Source of the DNA: Stieleria varia
GTDB taxonomy: Bacteria > Planctomycetota > Planctomycetia > Pirellulales > Pirellulaceae
Direction: 5' to 3'
Assembly: GCF_038443385.1 (NCBI RefSeq)
Contig: NZ_CP151726.1
Coordinates: forward strand, 4,340,001 to 4,404,000
DNA length: 64,000 nucleotides
The first letter of the stretch is position 1, and every line of letters starts with the position of its first letter. The position numbers and the translations under genes are program-made. Under the pieces are notes generated by a model that saw only the letters and a program-made list of their open reading frames with translations, did no database searches and was not told the DNA's origin. This document shows, one piece after another, positions 29,706 through 38,441 of the stretch.

Positions 29706-30302
29706 GATCAATCTGGGCGCGGCGACGGAGAATCCGATCGCCGCGATCACCAGCGTCAATCCGATGGCGGGCTGCGGGATGCGGTACCGGGTCTCGATCC
29801 AACGCACCATCTCGATCAACACCGGCAGCAAGGCGCCGCCGATGGCAGCGGAACCGACCACGGCGATCACCACCGAGCTCGGCGCCCGTACAACGCCCAT
29901 GTAGATTCCGATCACCGCTGAAGAGGTCGCAGCCCCATAAATCATTCGGCGATACAATCCGGATCGGGACGCCGCAAAAACGGCGGCAAAACCTGCCGCA
30001 AGCGGCCAAGCGAGAATTCCTTTGCGGTCGTACAGGATGACTTCCGCCGCGACGGCTTGCATCATCGCCGCGATCACCATCCCCCAAAACACGCGCTCGG
30101 CGCGGGGCGGAAACCAAGTGCCGACCAAGAAGCCCAGTGCCATCGCCGCAACGGTTGCCACGGCGCCGGCCATCATGTGATCTTCGCCTCGTGGGTTCAA
30201 GAACGCCGCCAAGATGGTTGCCGCGAGTGTGACGACAAAGAGCGTCGACAAACGAAACTGCAACGCCGTCTCGGTATCAGCAGTGGAATCATCCGAACTC
30301 AT
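29694..30302 (-). CDS. Integral membrane protein of unknown function
   Basis: 202 residues, ATG at 30302. The N-terminal tail is acidic and leads into LQFRLSTLFVVTLAATILAAF. This 'FRLSTLF' entry into the first helix is seen in many uncharacterised planctomycete membrane proteins. About five or six hydrophobic segments follow (MMAGAVATVAAMALGFLVG, VFWGMVIAAMMQAVAAEVIL, AWPLAAGFAAVFAAS, SVVIAVVGSAAIGGALLPVLIEMV, IGLTLVIAAIGFSVA). No catalytic or transport motif is recognisable. It is convergent with the sulfatase (42-bp gap), and its upstream side borders the 30.4-31.3 kb repeat array. Confidence 0.7.
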   Translation of the reverse strand: MSSDDSTADTETALQFRLSTLFVVTLAATILAAFLNPRGEDHMMAGAVATVAAMALGFLVGTWFPPRAERVFWGMVIAAMMQAVAAEVILYDRKGILAWPLAAGFAAVFAASRSGLYRRMIYGAATSSAVIGIYMGVVRAPSSVVIAVVGSAAIGGALLPVLIEMVRWIETRYRIPQPAIGLTLVIAAIGFSVAAPRLIPGW

Positions 30303-30369
30303 TCATCCGCCTTCAGTGGTATCTAAACGTCTCACGCGCGCTGATGGATTGTAGCAAGAGTCCGATAGT

Positions 30370-31345
30370 CGTTCGACTTTCCAAGTCGAAAACGAACAAC
30401 ACCATACGCCCAGACACTAACCATACGCTCTGAGCCGTGACGCGCAACTGTCACCTCCCCCAAGGCACTTGGGGGAGGTCGAGCAGAGCCCTTCAGGCGA
30501 ATGCGAGGGAGGGGGCGTCTGCGCAAGTAAACGCTTGGAACTGGTAATACGTATGCCAGGGCGCGCTATCGACTTGGAAAGTCGAGCGACGATTGTCGTT
30601 CGACTTTCCAAGTCGAGAACGAACACCACCATATGCCCAACCTCAAACCATACGCTCTGGCCCGTGATCCCCCCTGTCACCTCCCCCAAGGCACTTGGGG
30701 GAGGTCGAGCAGAGCCCTTCAGGCGAATGCGAGGGAGGGGGCGTCTGCGCAAGTAAACGCTTGAAACTGGTAATACGTATGCCAGGGCGCGCTATCGACT
30801 TGGAAAGTCGAGCGACGATTGTCGTTCGACTTTCCAAGTCGAAAACGAACACCACCAAACGCCCAAACTCAAACCATACGCTCTGAGCCGTGACGCGCAA
30901 CTGTCACCTCCCCCAAGGCACTTGGGGGAGGTCGAGCAGAGCCCTTCAGGCGAATGCGAGGGAGGGGGCGTCTGCGCAAGTAAACGCTTGGAACTGGTAA
31001 TACGTATGCCAGGGCACGCTATCGACTTGGAAAGTCGAGCGACGATTGTCGTTCGACTTTCCAAGTCGAGAACGAACACCACCATATGCCCAACCTCAAA
31101 CCATACGCTCTGGCCCGTGATCCCCCCTGTCACCTCCCCCAAGGCACTTGGGGGAGGTCGAGCAGAGCCCTTCAGGCGAATGCGAGGGAGGGGGCGTCTG
31201 CGCAAGTAAACGCTTGAAACTGGTAATACGTATGCCAGGGCACGCTATCGACTTGGAAAGTCGAGCGACGATTGTCGTTCGACTTTCCAAGTCGAGAACG
31301 AACACCACCATATGCCCAACCTCAAACCATACGCCCTGCGGCTGA
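30370..31345. repeat. Higher-order tandem repeat, two 453-bp dimers
   Basis: The start CTGTCACCTCCCCCAAGG occurs at 30448, 30674, 30901 and 31127, giving spacings of 226, 227 and 226 bp. Copies alternate between two variants: those preceded by TGAGCCGTGACGCGCAA (copies 1 and 3) and those preceded by TGGCCCGTGATCCCC (copies 2 and 4). The real duplicated unit is therefore a 453-bp dimer. Each monomer contains the hairpin CTCCCCCAAGGCACTTGGGG, a GCAGACGCC-type segment, and back-to-back CGACTTGGAAAGTCG / CGACTTTCCAAGTCG hairpins. Open frames on both strands here are spurious. Confidence 0.9.
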
Positions 31346-31371
31346 TTTGGGATACGTAACCAATGGACCGG

Positions 31372-31496
31372 CTAGCAGCCTGTTGATTTATTTGGTGTTG
31401 TCGAAATACTGGTGAGCCGTTGGCCGTAAGGCCTCGGGCATTGCGTATGGCCCGGCCGCTCACGCGTCGCGGCTCACGAACCCAACAGGCTGCTAG
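31372..31496. mobile_element. MITE-like element with CTAG ends (CTAGCAGCCTGTTG)
   Basis: CTAGCAGCCTGTTG at 31372-31385 is the exact reverse complement of CAACAGGCTGCTAG at 31483-31496, giving a 125-bp element with 14-bp terminal inverted repeats that start with CTAG. Its interior is another palindrome (GTGAGCCGTTGGCCG... with GCGTCGCGGCTCAC). No coding capacity. Confidence 0.75.
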
Positions 31497-31519
31497 GCGT
31501 CAAACGATGTACCGTAGAA

Positions 31520-31545
31520 ATGTCAGCCTAGAAAGGCTGACGTAC
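31520..31545. repeat. REP hairpin TGTCAGCCTAGAAAGGCTGA
   Basis: A 20-bp near-perfect hairpin followed by CGTAC, immediately downstream of the outer-membrane-type gene on the minus strand (three bases from its stop at 31549). It may act as a 3' transcript stabiliser or terminator for that gene. Confidence 0.6.
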
Positions 31546-31548
31546 GGA

Positions 31549-32949
31549 TCAATAGCCGAAACCGAGGCGGACCATGATGCCGTCGTCCAGCGACAGATTG
31601 TCGACTTTGTTCTGTCGATAGTACAGTTCGCGGTCAAAGACGTACCCGATTTCCATAAAACCCACACGGCGTCCTTGCCGGATCATCTGACTTTGCCCCC
31701 ATTCCCAGCCGAATGCGACTCGGATGTCATTGATGTCGACTTCGTCACTACGGCCGTCGTCACGCGTGATTGCCCAAGTTCCTCCGCCGTAGTCTGCGTT
31801 GAGATACCACCACACATCGTTCGTCCCCAGTGTTCGCCAATACCTCGCAAACTTTGGCTGTGGAAAGAAAATATCGAAACGGGTGAACGGGTTGGGTTGC
31901 CAAAGCAATCCGCCGGCAGGCAAGATCTTGATGTGGTTGCGGTCCAGATAATGGACGCCCAGTTTCAATGTCGACGCAGGCGTGATGCGAACCGACCCGA
32001 GGCCTTTGCCCATGATGCGAAACACATCGCTACTGGGTGAATCAAACTCAGAAAAAGCACCCACGCGCACGCCAAACTCAGCACCAAAGATTCGATTGGG
32101 ATCCGATTGCCATCCGGTATCCAGAAACGCACTGAATGCTTTTGACGGCAAGTCTGCGCCGGTCGACGCGATCGGACCGTCCCAGGAATGAAACGAAAAC
32201 GACGGAACCACATAGATCGGCTGAGTCGATGCCAAAATCGGAGGCAACGCGAATGCGATCGACACGTCGGTGTCGTTGGACATCAGCGAGTTGTCGTCGT
32301 TACTCGAGCCGATGAAGGTGTGACGGGCGCGAGGCCCCTGCAAGAATCGATACATGCTGAATCCTTCGCCGCCATATCCCGGCGTCGGGCCGAGTATTCC
32401 GCCCGGAAAGAGCGTTGAAGGGGATCCCAGTGGGTAAGCTCCGGCGCCGAACCCACTTGGATCATATCCACCCACTGGAGCCCCGTAGGTTGTGGTGCCA
32501 AACGCAGGTGGAGCAGGCTGTACACCGCCCGAGAAAAGTCCTCCCATCGACGGTACGGGTGATGCATAGCCGCCCGGATAAACCGATTGCGTGCCGTAAC
32601 CGCCCGGAGTCTGAATCGAGTAAGGATCGATTCCCCCGCCATACGTAGCTCCCCCACCATACGTCGGTACCTGCGACTGAAGCGACGGGCCAGTCCCGGG
32701 CGCGAACGATTGTCCGTAGCTGGGTGCGAACCCTGGCGAGCCATACCCTGGCGAGCCATAACTTGGGGGCACGGCCAACGGTGCCAGATTGGTTTGTGGA
32801 ACGCTCATGCTGCCGCCGGCTTGTCCCCAAACAAGACCAGAGCACGCAAGCGAAGCCAAGCAGCAGAGCAGCAGTGCAGCCCAGCGATCACCCAACTGCG
32901 AGATGCAGGCATAGCTGAGCGTCGAGTATTTGGGGCTCGCTGCGAACAT
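31549..32949 (-). CDS. Probable outer-membrane beta-barrel protein with Gly/Pro/Tyr-rich N-terminal region
   Basis: 466 residues from the ATG at 32949; the frame is open further upstream but crosses the divergent gene. A signal peptide is clear (RWAALLLCCLASLACSGLVWGQA, about 22-44). Residues about 50-210 are very rich in Gly, Pro, Tyr and Ser (YGSPGYGSPGFAPSYGQ, GGYGTQSVYPGGYAS), a likely disordered or elastic surface region. The C-terminal half has alternating hydrophobic strands and aromatic residues (IYVVPSFSFHSW, EFGVRVGAFSEF, LKLGVHYLDRN, RFDIFFPQPKFARYW, VGFMEIGYVFDREL) and ends in MVRLGFGY. A terminal aromatic is the usual beta-barrel signature. A planctomycete-type outer-membrane barrel is my best reading; ligand unknown. 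Confidence 0.72.
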   Translation of the reverse strand: MFAASPKYSTLSYACISQLGDRWAALLLCCLASLACSGLVWGQAGGSMSVPQTNLAPLAVPPSYGSPGYGSPGFAPSYGQSFAPGTGPSLQSQVPTYGGGATYGGGIDPYSIQTPGGYGTQSVYPGGYASPVPSMGGLFSGGVQPAPPAFGTTTYGAPVGGYDPSGFGAGAYPLGSPSTLFPGGILGPTPGYGGEGFSMYRFLQGPRARHTFIGSSNDDNSLMSNDTDVSIAFALPPILASTQPIYVVPSFSFHSWDGPIASTGADLPSKAFSAFLDTGWQSDPNRIFGAEFGVRVGAFSEFDSPSSDVFRIMGKGLGSVRITPASTLKLGVHYLDRNHIKILPAGGLLWQPNPFTRFDIFFPQPKFARYWRTLGTNDVWWYLNADYGGGTWAITRDDGRSDEVDINDIRVAFGWEWGQSQMIRQGRRVGFMEIGYVFDRELYYRQNKVDNLSLDDGIMVRLGFGY

Positions 32950-33249
32950 TTCTGAAAGGAAACCTTGGCGGTGTCGTGACTTGACGGGAAAATGACTGCG
33001 TCGGCAAACGTATGTTGGCAATACTCGGCCAAGGAGCTGGCGGTCAAGTCGAGTCCCGGCAATCGCCCCTGCAAACTTGAGCGAAATCCTCCCCAAGAAG
33101 ATGGAAACGGCGATTTTTTGCAGAAGATTCACGTCTTCGGGCTCAAAGCGTGAAAATTCGGGCGCAGCCAATTTCTCTCGATCGCGTACAATCCCGGCAT
33201 ACAGACCGCTGAAAACCAAACCCGCAACCCACACCGAAACATCCGTTCG

Positions 33250-33954
33250 ATGGAAGACTTCGACCTCGCCCAGCTTGCCCAGTATCTCCACATCACGCCT
33301 GACAAAGTCGAGAAGATGGCGTTGCGTGGCACCATTCCGGGGCGGAAGGTCTCCGGTCAATGGCGATTCAACGAAGCCGACATTCACCACTGGTTGGAGG
33401 ACCGGATCGGAGCCACCGAGTCGGAGGATCTGGGGCAGATGCAAAAGGTGGTCGACCGAGTCACCGGCCGACAGACGGACCAACAACCGATCCATCAGTT
33501 GTGTACGGTGGACACGATCGAAATACCGCTGTCGGCCAGAACACGCGGCTCAGTGATCCGCAACATGTGCGAAGTCGCCACACGGTCGGGCTTGATGTGG
33601 GATGCCCCGGCAATGGCCGAAGCTGTCAAAGCACGCGAAAACATGCACCCCACGGCTCTCGATTGCGGTGTCGCATTGTTGCACCCTCGGCGCCCTCAGA
33701 CATCGATTCTTTCTGACACGGTCGTCGCGCTCGGGGTGACCCATTCGCCGATCCCGTTCAGCGATACCGGGCATTCCACCGACATCTTCTTTCTGATCTG
33801 CTCTTACGACGATTCTGTCCATCTTCGTACTCTTTCCACCTTGAGCCGACTGATCGCGAGCGACAATCTGCTCACCCAGCTACGCGCCGCTGGCTCAGCG
33901 GCCGAAGCTTGGGAGTGCATGCATGCTGCAGAAGAAGCATTGGAAACGGTCTGA
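33250..33954 (+). CDS. HTH (MerR/excisionase-type) fused to a PTS EIIA (PtsN-like) domain
   Basis: 234 residues, ATG at 33250. Residues 1-52 form an excisionase/MerR-type DNA-binding domain (MEDFDLAQLAQYLHITPDKVEKM, GTIPGRKVSGQWRFNEADIHHWL). Residues about 85-230 form a fructose/nitrogen-type EIIA domain with the phospho-acceptor His145 in the block MHPTALDCGVALLHPRR. The typical ...PIPFSDTGHSTDIFFLICSYDDSVHLRTLSTLSRLIASDN segment follows. The combination suggests a regulator whose DNA binding responds to PTS phosphorylation. No EI, HPr or EIIC gene is in the window, so in this organism it is probably regulatory rather than for sugar uptake. The next gene begins 24 bp downstream. Confidence 0.88.
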   Translation: MEDFDLAQLAQYLHITPDKVEKMALRGTIPGRKVSGQWRFNEADIHHWLEDRIGATESEDLGQMQKVVDRVTGRQTDQQPIHQLCTVDTIEIPLSARTRGSVIRNMCEVATRSGLMWDAPAMAEAVKARENMHPTALDCGVALLHPRRPQTSILSDTVVALGVTHSPIPFSDTGHSTDIFFLICSYDDSVHLRTLSTLSRLIASDNLLTQLRAAGSAAEAWECMHAAEEALETV

Positions 33955-33978
33955 TTCAACACCACGAATGGATTCCAT

Positions 33979-34842
33979 ATGGCTAGCGGACAAAACACAA
34001 CGACTGTGAATCGATTCGAGTCTTCTGAATCGGATGGCCTATCAACAAATGACACTCTGTTGTGGATCGGTCCCCATGAAACGGCGGAGTTTTGCGATGC
34101 GTTTGAGTTTTGTTCGGAGCACGCATCCCAGATCGCGGTCCGTTCCGACATCGAAGACGCGTTGCATCGAATGCCAGGCCAGCTTGGTGCCGTGCTCATC
34201 GCCTGCCCCGACGATTCTGCTTGCACCGCTCCATCGAACACGCCGCAATGGAGCCTGCTTAGCGAACTGGGCTGGCAACTGCCCATCGCTCCGCAGCGGT
34301 TTCTGATGATGGGCACCTTGTGCGCCGGACAGCGTCCCTCCGTTTCCGAATCGTTTGACGGTCAGACCTTTTACTGGCACGCGTGGAATCAGATCTTGCC
34401 GTTTCAACTGCAGCGATGCGGTGTTTCAGCGAAATCGGCATCGGGTCGAACGCCACACAGCCTTGCGATCGTCTCCGAAAGCCATGCGGCTGCGGACGCG
34501 TTGATGGAGGTGGTCGCCGATTCGGGTGCCAGCGTGGTGTGGTATCGCAACGAGCACCAGAACACCGGTCGAAACTTCGACGCCGTCTGGTGGGACGACT
34601 CCGCAGCCTCAAGTGCAACCGGCGCGATGTGGAATCTGCGAATGTCCGCCATGCGGTCCCCCAAGGCTCATCACGCCTGGATCACGTCGGCTCCCACGGC
34701 CAAGTCGATTCAGGACGCAAGACGCGGCGGCATCGATTGGGTGCTGAGTAAGCCGATGCGGATCGAAAGCCTACGCGCCCTGTTGGGATTGTCGGTATCA
34801 TCGGGTCAGAAATCACAGCGACTAACCTCGCGTGCTGCCTGA
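33979..34842 (+). CDS. Degenerate receiver-like protein, function unknown
   Basis: 287 residues, ATG at 33979, 24 bp after the EIIA regulator. I do not recognise the family with certainty. The second half (about 155-280) has the alternating hydrophobic rhythm of a CheY-like receiver: HSLAIVSESHAAADALMEVVADSGASVVWYRN, FDAVWWDDSA, HHAWITSAPTAKSIQDARRGGIDWVLSKPMRIESLRALLG. The closing 'G-x-D-x-V-L-S-K-P-M' matches the receiver Lys-Pro loop, and WWDDS sits where the phospho-Asp would be. The acidic pocket near the start is absent, so this is probably a pseudo-receiver. The first half has a similar pattern (TLLWIGPHETAEFCDAFEF... GAVLIACPDDS), hinting at a tandem pair. Likely function: protein-protein signalling with its neighbour. 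Confidence 0.6.
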   Translation: MASGQNTTTVNRFESSESDGLSTNDTLLWIGPHETAEFCDAFEFCSEHASQIAVRSDIEDALHRMPGQLGAVLIACPDDSACTAPSNTPQWSLLSELGWQLPIAPQRFLMMGTLCAGQRPSVSESFDGQTFYWHAWNQILPFQLQRCGVSAKSASGRTPHSLAIVSESHAAADALMEVVADSGASVVWYRNEHQNTGRNFDAVWWDDSAASSATGAMWNLRMSAMRSPKAHHAWITSAPTAKSIQDARRGGIDWVLSKPMRIESLRALLGLSVSSGQKSQRLTSRAA

Positions 34843-34910
34843 TTCGTCACGAGCTCTGGCGTTCCAGGGGCCTAGGGCAGCAGCTCGCCCGTCCTCCGTA
34901 TCTGCTAGCC

Positions 34911-37232
34911 ATGAATACCGTGTTGCCCGTCGTGATCGTTCTCACGCTTGTTGCCATCGCGGTGCTCTATGCCCTGACGCGATTTGATCGCGGCCGTAGT
35001 AACGCGTTGCTTCGGTTGGACTGGTTCGTGCCCATGCTGCGCCGATCAAAATCGGCCGACTCCCCGTCGCATTCAATTCCCGGTCGCGTGCTCCGTCGAC
35101 TCGTCCCCGCGAGTTGGCAATCCAACCGCTCCACCAAACAACGCGGCAGATTTCGTAAAGCGTTGCGATGGCTCGGAATCACTTGGCTCGCCTCGCCCGT
35201 TCGCCGGATCGTGCAAAGCATTTGCTTGCTGAGTTTCCTGGTTCTGTTCCTGTACGTCTGCTGGCCGTACGATTCGCGGCCTGCCACGCCCGGCGAAGTG
35301 TCCGCGGGTTGGGCGATCAATGACATCGACCAGAACACGGGCGCGGTGCTACTTGTCTCGGACAAACCGAACTCGGACAACGCAAACTCGGACAACGCGG
35401 CGAAACAGACCGGTTTGCCAACTTGGCTTCAGCCATCAGACACGGGGGTCTTTCTCTTTGGTTCAGACTCACAGCCCATCGGACGGTTCACCATTGTGGA
35501 CGGCTCCACCGACGGCGTGCGACTTGCACCGATCGGCGCGGTCACACCTGAGATGCTCGACGCGATGCTCTCTCCCCTGGCCGACTTTGCCATCCACGAG
35601 AAAGACTCCACGGCTTGGCCGTCACACTATGCGGACAACCTGAGTCGCAAAGAGATCATTCCCGCCGAGACGTTCTTGATCATTGATCCGCTCGTCAGTC
35701 TCTCGACCGCCATCGCGTCCAGGAGCTGGGTTTGGTCGCTCGTTTGCGCCGCCGCGATCTTGGTCGCGTGTTTGCTGATCCCTCGGGGATTCTGTGGCTA
35801 TCTGTGCCCTTTGGGAACGACGATCGATCTGTTCGACTGGGCCATCGCAGGCAGAACCAAACGCTTTCGAGTACCCGACGATGGCTGGTGGGTGCACATC
35901 AAGTATTACTTGTTGGCCGGTACCTTGATCGCAGCCGTCTGTGGCGTACTTGTCTCTGGATTCTTTTCGGCGATCCCTGTGATCACGCGCGCGATGCTGT
36001 TTGCGGTGGACCCGCTGCAAACGGGGCTCACCCGCGGCTGGCACTTGATCCCGGCAATGAACTGGGGTCACGTGTTCTCTCTCGTGCTGTTCGCAGCAGT
36101 GCTGTGCCTCGGTTTCTTGCGGCCACGGTTTTGGTGCAAATACGTGTGTCCCAGCGGCGCGGTGTTTTCGCTGGGCAACCTGTTCCGAGCAACGGAGCGT
36201 AAAGTCGAGTCGTCTTGCATCAACTGCAACAAGTGCGTGGAGATCTGCCCGTTCGATGCGATCAAGCCTGATTTTACGACACGCACGACCGACTGCACGA
36301 TGTGCCAAACGTGTGGAGGCGTCTGCCCGACGCACGCGATCAAGTTTGTTGAGCGAGGCAACTTGGTTCAGCTCAAGATCGCGGGCAGCCCGCCGACCAA
36401 CGAAACGCCGCTCGGTCGCCGTGGCTTTCTGTCACTCGCTGCCGGGTCAACGGCAGCCGCTGTCGGCGGCGTGGGAGTTGCAGGTCTCACCAGGGGTTTT
36501 GGCGCCGATCTCGATTCGCCCGACGCATTGCACTTGGTACGTCCCCCCGGCAGCGTCCCAGAACGCGAGTTTCTGGACATGTGCATTCGCTGCGGTGAAT
36601 GCTTCAAGGCCTGTCCAAACAATGTGTTGCAGGCGGAGGGATTTGAGCAAGGACTGGAGGGGCTGTGGGCGCCCATGGTCAACGCCGATTGGGCCGGTTG
36701 CGAGTCGAGCTGCAATGCTTGCGGACAAGTCTGCCCGACTGGCGCCATCCGCGCGCTGCCGATCGAGGAAAAACGTGTCGCGCGGATGGGGCTGGCTGAG
36801 GTCAACGAGAACACTTGTTTGCCGATGGCAGGACGCGAGGCCTGTGACTTGTGCGTCCAAGAATGCAACGCAGCCGGCTATCACGCGATCGAGTACACGC
36901 AGGTGGGCATCGAACTGGATGCCAATGGCCAACCGGTCGAAGGCACTGGGTTCTTGGCACCGCTCGTGATGCCCGACCTTTGCGTCGGCTGTGGTCTGTG
37001 CCAAACCCGATGCGTCGCGATCAACGTCAAGGACAAAGGCCTGCTCTCGGAATCAGCGATCGTCGTGGCGGCCGGCCCAGGAAAAGAAGACCGACTGATG
37101 ACGGGGTCCTATCTGCAACTGAGGCAACTGGAAAGTCCCAACGACAAGGCGACGAATCAAGCGGAGGAGAGAGAACCGATTGAGCGCGAGATCGTATCAG
37201 AAGAAGATCCTTTCGGCCTCGACCCATTCTGA
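34911..37232 (+). CDS. Polyferredoxin: fused NapH/NosR-like and NapG/MauM-like modules
   Basis: 773 residues, ATG at 34911. The first half is a membrane module with an N-terminal helix, a second helix near 100-120, an extracytoplasmic loop, then four helices with the CxxxCP motifs of NapH/NosR/CcoG-like proteins (CGYLCPLGTTIDLFD, CKYVCPSGAVFS). Two 4Fe-4S clusters follow (CINCNKCVEICP, Cys436 on; CTMCQTCGGVCP). At residues 503-504 an internal twin arginine begins a Tat-like segment (GRRGFLSLAAGSTAAAVGGV). It leads into a NapG/MauM-like domain with four more cluster motifs (CIRCGECFKACP, SCNACGQVCP, CDLCVQECNAAG, CVGCGLCQTRC). The protein probably passes electrons from the quinone pool or a cytoplasmic donor to the periplasm. 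Its terminal acceptor is not encoded nearby. Confidence 0.9.
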   Translation: MNTVLPVVIVLTLVAIAVLYALTRFDRGRSNALLRLDWFVPMLRRSKSADSPSHSIPGRVLRRLVPASWQSNRSTKQRGRFRKALRWLGITWLASPVRRIVQSICLLSFLVLFLYVCWPYDSRPATPGEVSAGWAINDIDQNTGAVLLVSDKPNSDNANSDNAAKQTGLPTWLQPSDTGVFLFGSDSQPIGRFTIVDGSTDGVRLAPIGAVTPEMLDAMLSPLADFAIHEKDSTAWPSHYADNLSRKEIIPAETFLIIDPLVSLSTAIASRSWVWSLVCAAAILVACLLIPRGFCGYLCPLGTTIDLFDWAIAGRTKRFRVPDDGWWVHIKYYLLAGTLIAAVCGVLVSGFFSAIPVITRAMLFAVDPLQTGLTRGWHLIPAMNWGHVFSLVLFAAVLCLGFLRPRFWCKYVCPSGAVFSLGNLFRATERKVESSCINCNKCVEICPFDAIKPDFTTRTTDCTMCQTCGGVCPTHAIKFVERGNLVQLKIAGSPPTNETPLGRRGFLSLAAGSTAAAVGGVGVAGLTRGFGADLDSPDALHLVRPPGSVPEREFLDMCIRCGECFKACPNNVLQAEGFEQGLEGLWAPMVNADWAGCESSCNACGQVCPTGAIRALPIEEKRVARMGLAEVNENTCLPMAGREACDLCVQECNAAGYHAIEYTQVGIELDANGQPVEGTGFLAPLVMPDLCVGCGLCQTRCVAINVKDKGLLSESAIVVAAGPGKEDRLMTGSYLQLRQLESPNDKATNQAEEREPIEREIVSEEDPFGLDPF

Positions 37233-37320
37233 GCCGTCTGCACATGTACCCGGATGATTGTCGCATCGACAATTCCGTCGTTGGCCTGGATTCATTCATT
37301 GCTTCCGTCGGGCTTGCCCC

Positions 37321-37790
37321 GGACTGGTCAAAGATTAGTGTTGACACTGCAATTTTTGTCAATGTTTTTGTTCCACCTGTCGCAATCAAAGTGAGCCTCA
37401 GGCGCTAGCCGTGGGCCTGTCGCAATCAAAGTGAGCCTCAGGCGCTAGCCGTGGGCCGGCACCACAATCCGCCTAGGCCCTGTCGCAATCAAAGTGAGCC
37501 TCAGGCGCTAGCCGCGGGCCGGCACCACAATCCGCCTAGGCCCTGTCGCAATCAAAGTGAGCCTCAGGCGCTAGCCGTGGGCCGGCACCACAATCCGCCT
37601 AGGCCCTGTCGCAATCAAAGTGAGCCTCAGGCGCTAGCCGTGGGCCGGCACCACAATCCGCCTAGGCCCTGTCGCAATCAAAGTGAGCCTCAGGCGCTAG
37701 CCGTGGGCCGGCACCACAATCCGCCTAGGCCCACGGCTAGCGCCTGAGGCTCACTGGGGACACCAGCTGCGCCGGCAGTAGGGACATGAA
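37321..37790. repeat. MITE-derived 63-bp tandem array
   Basis: GGACTGGTCAAAGATTAGTG (from 37321) matches the left end of the element at 58300. Its internal segment CTGTCGCAATCAAAGTGAGC is repeated at 37377, 37417, 37480, 37543, 37606 and 37669: one 40-bp step, then four exact 63-bp steps. The array ends in the palindrome formed by CTCAGGCGCTAGCCGTGGGC and its reverse complement (about 37684-37755), followed by a 'CACCAGCTGCG' segment shared with 58450. A 63-bp period is 21 codons, so an open frame runs through it (GRHHNPPRPCRNQSEPQALA units); I regard it as non-coding. Confidence 0.9.
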
Positions 37791-37894
37791 CACGGGTAGC
37801 CGTCACTTGTTTCCTCCGCCGAGGCATGCTCGACGGAAGGAGCTTCGCGGAACTGAAATCCATGTTACCCGCCAAACTTCAGGCAGCTTCCGGC

Positions 37895-38300
37895 TGGCCT
37901 GGATTTTTCATCAGCCGGCACGCGATAGAGAGCGTCCCGCGTAGAACGCATGGTTTCACGTTGAATTTCAAGCAAAATACCAGCACGACGCGCAAGCGAG
38001 TGAATAGAAGCACAAACAGACGATTCACTCGCTTGCGCTTCGAGCTAGTAAAGACGAGAAAAATGACTGTGCGATCAACTTTCTAAGCGGGACGCTCTCG
38101 ATAGCGTACCGCATAGCATGATTGTGTTGTCGCACGCTGGGTGGTGCCATAGGCCCTGAGCCGGTGGCCGTCAGGCCACGGGTTACGCACTGAAGTGGAT
38201 GCTTGGCACGTGTAAGATCCGGCCGCTCACGCGTCGCGGCTCACGGCGTTTGGTAGCGTCTTCCGCTTGGATAGATTGAGGATGGGCACTCTTGCCCGTC
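37895..38300. repeat. Diverged palindromic elements in a 1.2-kb gap
   Basis: The gap 37233-38441 has no credible gene. After the 63-bp array come a diverged ATCAGCCGGCACGCGATAG segment (about 37908, related to 58228), an inverted pair built on CACTCGCTTGCGC / GCGCAAGCGAGTG (about 37990-38040), and a GTGAGCCG-type palindrome (38157-38244, ending GCGTCGCGGCTCAC). A remnant of a TGTCGGCCAAGAGTGGCCAA hairpin follows near 38311. Confidence 0.6.
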
Positions 38301-38441
38301 TGTGTGTTGAATGTCGGCCAAGAGTGGCCAACCTACGACTAAATTATCAAGCCGTTACGACCCACCGACTCACCCTTGCGTTCCCAATTTCAACTCAACC
38401 AACCTTCTGCGGCGAGTTCAGCGACAAGTTACGATAGGGCC

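Noticed and set aside
30417..31345. Several frames of 85-137 residues on both strands
   Set aside because: They only translate the 453-bp repeat and are nearly identical to each other.
37377..37731. Regular 63-bp repeats resembling a CRISPR array
   Set aside because: The whole 63-bp unit is conserved, with no variable spacers and no cas genes nearby; it is a tandem amplification of part of a MITE.
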